Origin: Bacteroidales bacterium
GTDB lineage: Bacteria; Bacteroidota; Bacteroidia; Bacteroidales; UBA932
Assembly: GCA_017399905.1 (NCBI GenBank)
Contig: JAFQAR010000020.1
Span: forward strand, 1-64,000
Direction: 5' to 3'
DNA length: 64,000 nt
Positions within the stretch are counted from its first letter, which is position 1; every line of letters begins with the position of its first letter. The notes under the pieces were generated by a model. The model was not told the origin of the DNA and did no database searches. It was given only the letters and a program-made list of their open reading frames with translations. Made by a program: the position numbers and the translations under genes. Shown piece after piece: positions 36,818 to 44,303 of the stretch.

Positions 36818-39800
36818 TTACAGACCAAGTCTCAAAGTAACTGTGAACTGCTTAGGAAGCGGAGTTGCCACACCACCTGTGTTGAAGAACTCAGGGTCCT
36901 GGCCGTTGAGCTTCTTGTCAGCATACAGAAGGGCGAGGTTGGTTCCCTGCACCTTGAGTGAGAGAGAGTTCATCTTCATAGCCTTGACCCACTTCTTAGG
37001 GAAGTCGTAGCTGAGTGAAACCTCCTTGAGGCGGATGAAGTCACCCTTTGCGATACGTGCTGAAGAGTAGTTGTAAGCATTGTAAGCGTATGCAAGGTTT
37101 CCGTCGTTGTAGTTCTGCATCCTTGATGAGATTACAGGAATGTCTGTCACCTTCTCGTCTCCAGGAACTACCCATCTGTTGATGAATTCCTTAGGCATTG
37201 CGTCGAGGTCGCTGTAGCTCTTTGAGAATACAGGATCCATACGTACTACGTTACCGAATGAGTAAGTGAAGAATACGTTGAGCTTGAAGCCCTTCCACTG
37301 GAATGTGTTTCCGAATGAACCGAAGTCTGTAGGGTCAGCTGTTCCCGAATACTCGAGGAAGTCGATGTTGTCACGCTCCTGGAAGTAGATGCCTGTTGTT
37401 GTCACGTTTCCGTTCTGGTCAAGGAATGTAGGGAGACCCTGCTCGTTAAGACCCTTGAATGGAATAGAGAATACCGAACGTACCGGATATCCTTCGAGTG
37501 CGAAACCTGTACCTGCAACGAGGTCGATCACTCTCTGCTGGTTTTCAAGGGATGTAACCTTGTTTGTAGCGTGTGAGTAGATGAAGTCGGTTGTCCACTT
37601 GAAGTTCTTGGTGTCGATGTTCCTTGTAGACAAGGTGAGCTCGATTCCTGATGAACTCATTGATGCTACGTTACCGAACTTTGTGACCTGACCGCCGATA
37701 CCCTGGGTCGTAACAGGACCGATGAGGTCATAGTTGTTACGCTTGTACCAGTCAACTTCAACGTTGATCCTGTTGTCGAAGAATCCGATTGCACCACCGA
37801 TGTTGAGCTCGTGCTTCTTCTCGTAAGTGAGGGCTGCGTTCTCAAGGTCAGAAACGTAGAGTGCAGATTCACCGTCACCGGCGTTAGGACGCCATGGGTT
37901 GGTTGCGTTGATCACAACTCGTGAGTTTGTCACGCTTGCAGGACCGCGGTCTGCTGTAAGTGAGTAAGATGCCTTGAGCGAGAGGAATGAGAGATAAGGC
38001 CATGCGCCCTTCATCCACTCTTCCTCGTGTACGTTCCACGCACCTGATACGTTCCATGTAGGGAGCCAGCGTGCTGAAGTTGTCTTACCGAGCTTGTTGG
38101 TACCTTCATAACGGATTGTTCCGTTGACTGTGTAGCGTCCTTTGTATGAATAAGTACCGTTTGCGAAGAATGCGACGCTTCTCATGAGTGAGTGGGCCAT
38201 AGAGTAGTACTGTGTGTTCTCCTCAGCACCCTTCTTGAACACTTCGTATGCGTAGCGTGCGATCTCACCCATTGAGTACTGCATGCCCCAGCCGCGGAAC
38301 CAAGTCTGCTCACGCTCAACCTGGTTGATTTCCATACCGCCGAAGAGGTTCATGATGTGACCGCCTGTGAACTCCTTGTTGTACTGTGCTGTAGCACGGA
38401 AGTCGTACGAGAGCATCTTGAAGTCTGTCCTTTCATAGATACCTCCGTCAGGAAGGACTGTGATAGGAACTGCATAAGGGTTGTCAGGGTCTGTGTAGAG
38501 GAACGGGTTGTTGTCACGGATAGTAGTGGTAGGCATTGCCCTGTATGCCATAGCCTGGTTAGAGTAGTCCGTGATCGAGTGCTGCTGTGCAGAAGATGAA
38601 TACTTCACTGCACCGAGAGCCGAGATCTCAAGGCCTGTTACAGGCTTGAGCTTGAATTCACCCTGGAACTTGAGGTCGACAACGTCGAAGTCCATGTAGT
38701 TGTTGTCAAGTTCGTGGAGGATGTTGAAGTCTGCATAGTTTCTCTTGTAGAAAGCTGTAGGATCCAATACCCTTGATGTGTTGAGGGCATATGAATAAGG
38801 GTTGATGTCGAAGTCACGCTTAACCTCACCGCTCACAACGTCAACGTCTGATGAAAGTGTTCCCGGAGCTCTCTGCTTACGGTATGAAGCACTTGATATC
38901 ATGTTGAAGGAGAGCTTCTTGAAGATATTGTAGTTTGCGTTGAAGTTTGCAGTGTAACGGTTCACGTTGCTCTGCTTTGCCCAACCCGGATCCACCATTG
39001 CACTGATTGAAGCATAGTACTGTGACTTGTCGTTACCTGACGACATGCTTATCGAGTGGTTGTGCTGGAGTGCATTGCTGAAGAGGAGGTCGAACCAGTC
39101 AGTGTTGCGGTACTCTGCCTGACGGAGGAATGCGTTGCGTGCAGCCTCAGTGTTTGCGAGTGTTCCTGCTGTGATCTGGTTGTACATCTCACCGTAGATA
39201 CCGCTGTCGCTGTTGTTAGGAACAGCCGAATAGTTGAGCCATCCCTTCTGCTCGAGCTCCTTGTAGATGCTCATCTGCTCCTGTGAGTTCATGATGTTGA
39301 AGTTCCTGTATGAAGGAACGAGACGTGTGGTGAACTCGCCGGTGTAGCTGATACGGCTGCGGCCTGCTGAACCCTTCTTTGTAGTAACGACGATCACACC
39401 GGCCATCGCGCGAGCACCATAAATAGAGGTTGCAGATCCGTCCTTGAGGATCTGGAAGCTCTCGATGTCGTCTGCGTTGAGACCTGCAATCGCTGAACTG
39501 ATGAGGGTTGTAGCGTCTCCTGATGAAAGCTGGTCTGCGTCAACCTCGACCACATCTTCCATGATTACGCCGTCCACGACCCAAAGCGGCTTCGAGCTAC
39601 CGTAGATAGAAGTAGCACCGCGGACGCGGATCTTTGGAGCTGTACCGAATGAACCCGATACGTTCTGTACCGACACACCGGATGCTCTTCCTTCGAGGGC
39701 GCGGCTCACTTCGGCCACACCGTCCATTCTGGCTTTGTCACCTTCTACCTTGGCTGTCGATCCCGTAAAGAGACGTTTGTCCATTTTTTGCATACCTGTG

Positions 39801-40120
39801 ACAACGACTCCTTCGAGCATCTCAGAGTCCGGCCTCATGGTCACCTCGAGGTATGGCCTTACGGCTACCTCCACGGTCTCCATACCGAGACATGAGAATA
39901 CCAGGACCTTTGCGTCAGCGGGTATGTTCATTTCGAACTTACCGTCAAGGTCGGTAATTGTGCCTCCGTCTGTCACACTTTTGACTGTGACATACGCGCC
40001 GATAACCGGCTGACCGTCCACCTCAGAGGTCACAACACCGGATACACTTGTAGTCTGTGCGAGAAGCGAACCTGCGCACAGCAACAAAGAGGCAAAAAGC
40101 AGCATCATTCTTTTTTTCAT
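36818..40120 (-). CDS. SusC/RagA-type TonB-dependent outer-membrane transporter
   Basis: First gene of the minus-strand operon. Signal peptide (ends GSLLAQTTS), carboxypeptidase-like domain (VSGVVTSEVDGQPVIGAYV), plug with KPLWVVDGVIMEDVVEV and SATSIYGARAMAGVIVVTT, and a barrel ending FTVTLRLGL. At 1100 residues it belongs to a different subfamily from the other two SusC proteins here. The upstream region shares three inverted elements with the SusC gene at 41143, and a likely promoter lies at 40225-40256, giving a leader of about 98 bases. Confidence 0.95.
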   Translation of the reverse strand: MKKRMMLLFASLLLCAGSLLAQTTSVSGVVTSEVDGQPVIGAYVTVKSVTDGGTITDLDGKFEMNIPADAKVLVFSCLGMETVEVAVRPYLEVTMRPDSEMLEGVVVTGMQKMDKRLFTGSTAKVEGDKARMDGVAEVSRALEGRASGVSVQNVSGSFGTAPKIRVRGATSIYGSSKPLWVVDGVIMEDVVEVDADQLSSGDATTLISSAIAGLNADDIESFQILKDGSATSIYGARAMAGVIVVTTKKGSAGRSRISYTGEFTTRLVPSYRNFNIMNSQEQMSIYKELEQKGWLNYSAVPNNSDSGIYGEMYNQITAGTLANTEAARNAFLRQAEYRNTDWFDLLFSNALQHNHSISMSSGNDKSQYYASISAMVDPGWAKQSNVNRYTANFNANYNIFKKLSFNMISSASYRKQRAPGTLSSDVDVVSGEVKRDFDINPYSYALNTSRVLDPTAFYKRNYADFNILHELDNNYMDFDVVDLKFQGEFKLKPVTGLEISALGAVKYSSSAQQHSITDYSNQAMAYRAMPTTTIRDNNPFLYTDPDNPYAVPITVLPDGGIYERTDFKMLSYDFRATAQYNKEFTGGHIMNLFGGMEINQVEREQTWFRGWGMQYSMGEIARYAYEVFKKGAEENTQYYSMAHSLMRSVAFFANGTYSYKGRYTVNGTIRYEGTNKLGKTTSARWLPTWNVSGAWNVHEEEWMKGAWPYLSFLSLKASYSLTADRGPASVTNSRVVINATNPWRPNAGDGESALYVSDLENAALTYEKKHELNIGGAIGFFDNRINVEVDWYKRNNYDLIGPVTTQGIGGQVTKFGNVASMSSSGIELTLSTRNIDTKNFKWTTDFIYSHATNKVTSLENQQRVIDLVAGTGFALEGYPVRSVFSIPFKGLNEQGLPTFLDQNGNVTTTGIYFQERDNIDFLEYSGTADPTDFGSFGNTFQWKGFKLNVFFTYSFGNVVRMDPVFSKSYSDLDAMPKEFINRWVVPGDEKVTDIPVISSRMQNYNDGNLAYAYNAYNYSSARIAKGDFIRLKEVSLSYDFPKKWVKAMKMNSLSLKVQGTNLALLYADKKLNGQDPEFFNTGGVATPLPKQFTVTLRLGL

Positions 40121-40139
40121 AGATTCTGACTTTTTATTA

Positions 40140-40158
40140 GTTAAACATAAATACTGAT
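40140..40158 (-). repeat. 19-bp inverted element, left copy (SusC leader)
   Basis: GTTAAACATAAATACTGAT matches the reverse complement of 41107-41125 at 18 of 19 positions. Each copy lies 17-19 bases before a SusC start codon. Its inner 14 bases also recur in the 62-nt end elements at 32966-32979 and 50465-50477. Confidence 0.8.
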
Positions 40159-40165
40159 TCAGCTA

Positions 40166-40176
40166 TACACTACACT
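40166..40176 (-). repeat. 11-bp inverted element TACACTACACT, left copy
   Basis: TACACTACACT is the exact reverse complement of 41087-41097. Spacing to the 19-bp element is 7 bases here and 9 at the other copy; spacing to the GGCG hairpin is 22 here and 23 there. It could be a recombination site or a regulator/sigma-factor site. The sequence alone does not decide. Confidence 0.7.
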
Positions 40177-40198
40177 GGATAGACTGACCTTACAAAGG

Positions 40199-40216
40199 GG
40201 CGTTTTTTGTTGCGCC
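40199..40216 (-). promoter_or_regulatory. Conserved GGCG-N10-CGCC hairpin in the SusC leader
   Basis: In the gene's sense it reads GGCGCAACAAAAAACGCC, a 4-bp GC stem with an A-rich 10-base loop. The equivalent at 41045-41062 has the same stem, loop length and A-rich loop. If the promoter at 40225-40256 is used, this hairpin lies at the very 5' end of the mRNA. Confidence 0.6.
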
Positions 40217-40224
40217 ATTTCCTA

Positions 40225-40256
40225 CAAAGTTGATTACTATTTTTTAAAAATCCAAA
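40225..40256 (-). promoter_or_regulatory. Likely promoter of the minus-strand SusCD operon
   Basis: On the minus strand TTTG (40256-40253) is followed after 20 bases by CAACTTTG (40232-40225), one mismatch from TAnnTTTG. This gives a leader of about 98 bases. No comparable promoter is seen before the opposite SusC gene. The promoter is inside the segment bounded by the inverted elements. Confidence 0.5.
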
Positions 40257-40277
40257 CATCGCCAAATCAGTGAATTA

Positions 40278-40314
40278 TAGCATTTGTTAACATTCTTGTA
40301 ACAATTAGCATTTG
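40278..40314. repeat. Direct repeat TAGCATTTG, two copies 28 bp apart
   Basis: TAGCATTTG occurs at 40278-40286 and 40306-40314. Between the copies lies an imperfect palindrome, GTTAAC then GTAAC. The element lies between the recombinase stop and the SusC promoter and could bind a regulator or the recombinase. It may also be chance in AT-rich DNA. Confidence 0.4.
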
Positions 40315-40392
40315 ATATGTAAGGCATTTATGGGGTATTGGCTTACGAATTGACAGTCGTTACCGCACCTCGCCTTAGAATCTATAATTTTA

Positions 40393-41013
40393 TTAAAACT
40401 TCATATTTTCTTTCATTTTTTCAAATTCCACCAGATATCGCCTCAATGTATTGCGGTGAAACCCATATTTATGGGCTATCTGGCACATAGGTTTCCCCTC
40501 TTCCATCATGCGGTGTATGTTGGGATATTCCTTATAAAATGTAAGTTTCTGTCTGGAACTTCCCGGAGGTCTTCCGAGCTTTACACCTTCCATCTTCTTG
40601 ACTGCCAGGGCTTCCTTTGTCCTTTGTGAAATGAGATTTCTTTCTATTTCGGCAGCAAGCGCGAACGCAAAGGCTATGATCTTAGAGTTTATGCTGTCTG
40701 AAAGCATGAAGTTATCCTTTATCGTCTGTATTGAAACCCCTTTCTTCGAGCAATGGTCCAGAACACCCATGATCATCAGCATGTTACGTCCGAGTCGTGA
40801 CAGCTCCGTACAGACCAGAAGGTCACCTTTTTCCATATGCTCTATCGTCTTTCCCAATATTCTTTTCTCCACATCGATGGTTCCCGAAATTGACTCCGAG
40901 ACCCATTCGTCAATTACAATCCGATGGCTCTTGCAATACCGCCGGATCTCATGTTCCTGGCTTGCATAGCACTGCATTTCAGTGCTGACCCTTATGTAAG
41001 CGTACGTTGACAT
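40393..41013 (-). CDS. Serine site-specific recombinase (resolvase/invertase family)
   Basis: Small serine recombinase of the resolvase/DNA-invertase group, similar in layout to the Mpi-type invertases of Bacteroides. The catalytic Ser is in AYIRVS (Ser10), active-site arginines in ELSRLGRNM, and the dimer helix in AAEIERNLISQRTKEAL. GVKLGRPPGS follows, then a C-terminal helix-turn-helix (MCQIAHKYGFHRNTLRRYL). I start at ATG 41013 (MSTYAYIRV), since the upstream extension is unlike the family and reaches past the promoter at 41051-41058. Length 206. It stands alone between two divergent SusC genes and inside inverted repeats, which suggests it inverts DNA here. Confidence 0.92.
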   Translation of the reverse strand: MSTYAYIRVSTEMQCYASQEHEIRRYCKSHRIVIDEWVSESISGTIDVEKRILGKTIEHMEKGDLLVCTELSRLGRNMLMIMGVLDHCSKKGVSIQTIKDNFMLSDSINSKIIAFAFALAAEIERNLISQRTKEALAVKKMEGVKLGRPPGSSRQKLTFYKEYPNIHRMMEEGKPMCQIAHKYGFHRNTLRRYLVEFEKMKENMKF

Positions 41014-41044
41014 AAAATAAAAGTTTTTGATAGTTAATAATTTA

Positions 41045-41062
41045 GGCGCACAAAAATACGCC
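41045..41062 (+). promoter_or_regulatory. Conserved GGCG-N10-CGCC hairpin, right copy
   Basis: GGCGCACAAAAATACGCC, counterpart of 40199-40216, in the sense of the plus-strand SusC. It sits 24 bases before the TACACTACACT-type element, almost as on the other side. On the opposite strand the same bases contain the -7 element of the recombinase gene. Confidence 0.6.
41051..41058 (-). promoter_or_regulatory. -7 promoter element of the recombinase gene
   Basis: The minus strand reads TATTTTTG, a perfect TAnnTTTG, 37 bases before ATG 41013. It lies within the GGCG-N10-CGCC element, so a protein bound there could control the recombinase. A second match, TACTTTTG at 41100-41107 on the minus strand, points the same way. 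Confidence 0.5.
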
Positions 41063-41086
41063 CGATTATTAGTGCATTGAGTTTTT

Positions 41087-41097
41087 AGTGTAGTGTA
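41087..41097 (+). repeat. 11-bp inverted element, right copy
   Basis: AGTGTAGTGTA is the exact reverse complement of 40166-40176. The two copies enclose the recombinase gene, its promoter and the promoter of the minus-strand SusC operon. Confidence 0.7.
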
Positions 41098-41106
41098 CAC
41101 AAAAGT

Positions 41107-41125
41107 ATCAATATTTATGTTTAAC
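41107..41125 (+). repeat. 19-bp inverted element, right copy (SusC leader)
   Basis: ATCAATATTTATGTTTAAC is the reverse complement of 40140-40158 with one mismatch. It ends 17 bases before the SusC ATG at 41143. Confidence 0.8.
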
Positions 41126-41142
41126 TTCTAAAAAACACAACT

Positions 41143-44100
41143 ATGAGAAAAATTAAACTATTTCTCGCTACGTTAGCAGTGCTGATGAGTTCTGTGGTTT
41201 TTGCCCAGAATCTGACTGTGACCGGAGTTGTGACTGACTCCAACAATGGAGAACCAGTCCCATTTGCGGCGGTTCACGTTAAAGGCACTATGACAGGTAC
41301 CAGTACTGATGCAGAAGGTAATTATTCTATTACTGCACCGCAGGACGGAATCCTCGTATTCTCTTGCGTTGGCTATCAGACAATGCAGGTAGCAGTCAAT
41401 GGAAAGCTGTCGCACAATGTTGTTCTGATTTCAGAACAGCTTGACGAAGTTGTGATGGTTGCCTACGGAACTGCCAAGAAATCTTCTTTCACAGGTTCTG
41501 CAACTTCTGTGAAGAGTGAGTCTCTTGAAAAGAGAACTGTTTCCAATGTGACAAAGGCCCTTGATGGTCTCGTACCAGGTGTGACTACAAGCTCTGGTTC
41601 AGGACAGCCTGGTGAAGGTGCTAGCATCCAGATCCGCGGTTACGGTTCGATTAACGCTTCATCATCGCCTCTTTATGTAGTAGACGGCGTTCCTTATGAC
41701 GGAAGCATTTCTGCAATCAACCCTAATGACATTGAGTCTCTCACAGTGCTCAAGGATGCGTCTGCTGCAGCTCTTTACGGTTCACGCGGTGCGAATGGTG
41801 TCGTTATGATTCAGACAAAGAGAGGACAGGCGGGCTTTGTGAACGTGAATCTCAAGGCTACTTGGGGTCTCTCGTCAAGAGCATACAAGCCATATGACAC
41901 AGTTAATCAGAGAGAGTTCGTTGAACTTACATATGAGGCTCTTCGCAACGGTTATATGTTCAACAACGGATACACAATGGATCACGCGTCAGAGGCTGCT
42001 ATGGCGGCTCTTGGTTCGTCACTCGGTGGTGAACAGTACAATCCGTTCAAGAATTATACATGGGATACCGTTATTGACCCTGCCACAGGCAAGGTACGTG
42101 CTGATGCAGTTGCATCATATGACGAAAGCTGGCTTGACGAGATGACAAATGCAAAGGCTCTCCGTCAGGAATATCAGTTTGGTGTGAATGGTGGTAATGA
42201 CAGAACAAAGTACGCTTTGTCATTCGGTTATCTCGATGATAAGGGTATTCTGATAACTACCAACTTCAAGCGTTATACATTCCGTGCAAGCGTTGATCAG
42301 GAGATTACGAACTGGATGAAGGCAGGTGTAACTACTTCATATGGATATACCAAGTCTAACGCACAGACCATCGCTTCCGGAAGCTATACAAGCAATGCTT
42401 GGTATACAGCTCAGTTCATGGCTCCTATCTATCCGGTATATCTCAAGGATGAGAACGGTAAGACTGTTGTGGATGCTAACGGAAAGGCTCTTTATGACTA
42501 CGGTGAAGCAGGACGTCCCAAAGCTGCCCGCTTCAACAATATTGCTGACCTTTATGATAATAAGTACGGTGTCTGGAGAGACAATACCAGTTCACGTGCA
42601 ACTCTCGTTCTCGGTGGTGATGATCCTATCATGGGCGTTTTCAAGGGCCTTGAGTTCTCAATCAATGCGGGTCTTGACATCAACAATGCTTCTTCTTCAG
42701 AATACAATAACCCATATCATGGTGATGGTGCTCAGACAGGTGGCTCTGTAGCTAAGGCTAACGGACGTACAATGTCTTACACAATCAATGAGATCCTCAA
42801 GTATGACAGGACTTTTGCAGAGAAGCATCATGTTCTTGCTCAGGCGGGTCACGAGTACTATAACTACGAGTATCGCTATCTTGCAGCAGACAGAACAGGT
42901 GTTTATCCTGGAATTGACGAGCTCGACCCGACAACAAATGTTACAGGCAACAGTTCGTATAGGGAGGACTATCGTATCGAATCATACTTCGGACGTTTAT
43001 CTTACGACTTTGCTGACAAGTATTATTTCGAAGGTACTTGGCGTACTGACGGATCGTCTCGTTTCCATAAGGATTATCGTTGGGGACAGTTCTGGTCACT
43101 CGGTGCATCTTGGAGACTCTCTGAGGAGCAGTTCATGAAGAGTGTTGATTGGGTGGATAATATGACACTCCGTCTTTCTTATGGACAGCTTGGTAATGAT
43201 GCTCTTACTTCATATTATGCATGGCAGTCATTCTATGATCTTACTTGGCCGAATGCAAACAATCCAGGAGCAATCGTAAGCAAACTCGAGAATACTGAGG
43301 TTTCTTGGGAAAAGAAGAATACTTGGAATGCAGGTGTTGAGGCTACTCTCTTCAATCGTTTCCTCGCACTTTCTGCTGAGTATTATCACTCAACGACAAC
43401 TGATATGCTTCTTTCTTACCCTCTTCCTATGTCTACCGGTTTCAATGGTTACAATGCTAATATTGGATCGATGCAGAATCAGGGATTTGAGGCTACCTTC
43501 CGTTTCAATTGGTCAAACAGACAGAATTTTGGAGCATCTTCAACTTTGATGCTTTACAGAAACTGGAACAAGGTGCTCGCTCTTACAAAGGATGATAAGA
43601 TAACAAGTGGCTATCAGGTGATTGAGGTAGGAAAACCTATCTATTCATATCTCCTTCCTAGAAATGCGGGTGTTGACCCTGCAACAGGTGCTCAGCTCTA
43701 TTGGGCATATGAAAAAGATGAGACTACTGGTGAGAAGATTGAAGGATCAGACTATGTTACATCCAACAAGACAAAGGCAAATGAGTCTCGTTACTACGAG
43801 GGAAGCCGCGAGCCTAAGCTTCAGGGTTCATTCGGTTCAGACTTCCGTTTCGGCCCGGTTGACTTTTCTTTCCTTACAACATTTGCATTGGGTGGCAAGA
43901 CTTATGACAGTCTTTATGCCGGTCTGATGGAGGTCATGTATACTGGTGACACTTGGAGCAAGAATGTTCTCCGTCGTTGGCAGAAACCAGGTGATGTGAC
44001 AGACGTTCCTGCCGTAATGGTGAACTCAGGACGTCTCGGTACAGACAAGAACCTCATTGACGCTTCATACTTTGCAATCAAGTCTATTCAGCTCGGATAT

Positions 44101-44286
44101 ACTCTCCCTACAAAATGGACAAAGGCTGCTAAGATCAAATCTCTCAGAATTTTCGTAAATGCTGATAACGTTGCTATGTTCAATCATCTTAATGGTCTCA
44201 ACGTTCAGTATAACTTCTCAGGCGGTACAGGCTATACATATACTCCGACAAGAGTAGTGTCAGCTGGTATTGACATCAACTTTTAA
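41143..44286 (+). CDS. SusC/RagA-type TonB-dependent outer-membrane transporter
   Basis: First gene of the plus-strand operon. Signal peptide (ends SSVVFAQN), carboxypeptidase-like domain (VTGVVTDSNNGEPVPFAAV), plug with SPLYVVDGVPYDGS and DASAAALYGSRGANGVVMI, and a barrel ending AGIDINF. Length 1047. Its N-terminal half is a clear paralogue of the SusC at 29586-32822. No canonical promoter is visible in the 129 bases before it, although the leader elements match those of the opposite SusC gene. The coding sequence is T-richer at third positions than the dcw cluster. Confidence 0.95.
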   Translation: MRKIKLFLATLAVLMSSVVFAQNLTVTGVVTDSNNGEPVPFAAVHVKGTMTGTSTDAEGNYSITAPQDGILVFSCVGYQTMQVAVNGKLSHNVVLISEQLDEVVMVAYGTAKKSSFTGSATSVKSESLEKRTVSNVTKALDGLVPGVTTSSGSGQPGEGASIQIRGYGSINASSSPLYVVDGVPYDGSISAINPNDIESLTVLKDASAAALYGSRGANGVVMIQTKRGQAGFVNVNLKATWGLSSRAYKPYDTVNQREFVELTYEALRNGYMFNNGYTMDHASEAAMAALGSSLGGEQYNPFKNYTWDTVIDPATGKVRADAVASYDESWLDEMTNAKALRQEYQFGVNGGNDRTKYALSFGYLDDKGILITTNFKRYTFRASVDQEITNWMKAGVTTSYGYTKSNAQTIASGSYTSNAWYTAQFMAPIYPVYLKDENGKTVVDANGKALYDYGEAGRPKAARFNNIADLYDNKYGVWRDNTSSRATLVLGGDDPIMGVFKGLEFSINAGLDINNASSSEYNNPYHGDGAQTGGSVAKANGRTMSYTINEILKYDRTFAEKHHVLAQAGHEYYNYEYRYLAADRTGVYPGIDELDPTTNVTGNSSYREDYRIESYFGRLSYDFADKYYFEGTWRTDGSSRFHKDYRWGQFWSLGASWRLSEEQFMKSVDWVDNMTLRLSYGQLGNDALTSYYAWQSFYDLTWPNANNPGAIVSKLENTEVSWEKKNTWNAGVEATLFNRFLALSAEYYHSTTTDMLLSYPLPMSTGFNGYNANIGSMQNQGFEATFRFNWSNRQNFGASSTLMLYRNWNKVLALTKDDKITSGYQVIEVGKPIYSYLLPRNAGVDPATGAQLYWAYEKDETTGEKIEGSDYVTSNKTKANESRYYEGSREPKLQGSFGSDFRFGPVDFSFLTTFALGGKTYDSLYAGLMEVMYTGDTWSKNVLRRWQKPGDVTDVPAVMVNSGRLGTDKNLIDASYFAIKSIQLGYTLPTKWTKAAKIKSLRIFVNADNVAMFNHLNGLNVQYNFSGGTGYTYTPTRVVSAGIDINF

Positions 44287-44303
44287 TCATAGGAGACAGA
44301 ATA

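Noticed and set aside
41014..41100. 29-residue N-terminal extension of the recombinase
   Set aside because: The extension covers the likely promoter and the conserved leader elements, and the family begins at MSTYAYIRV-type sequence.
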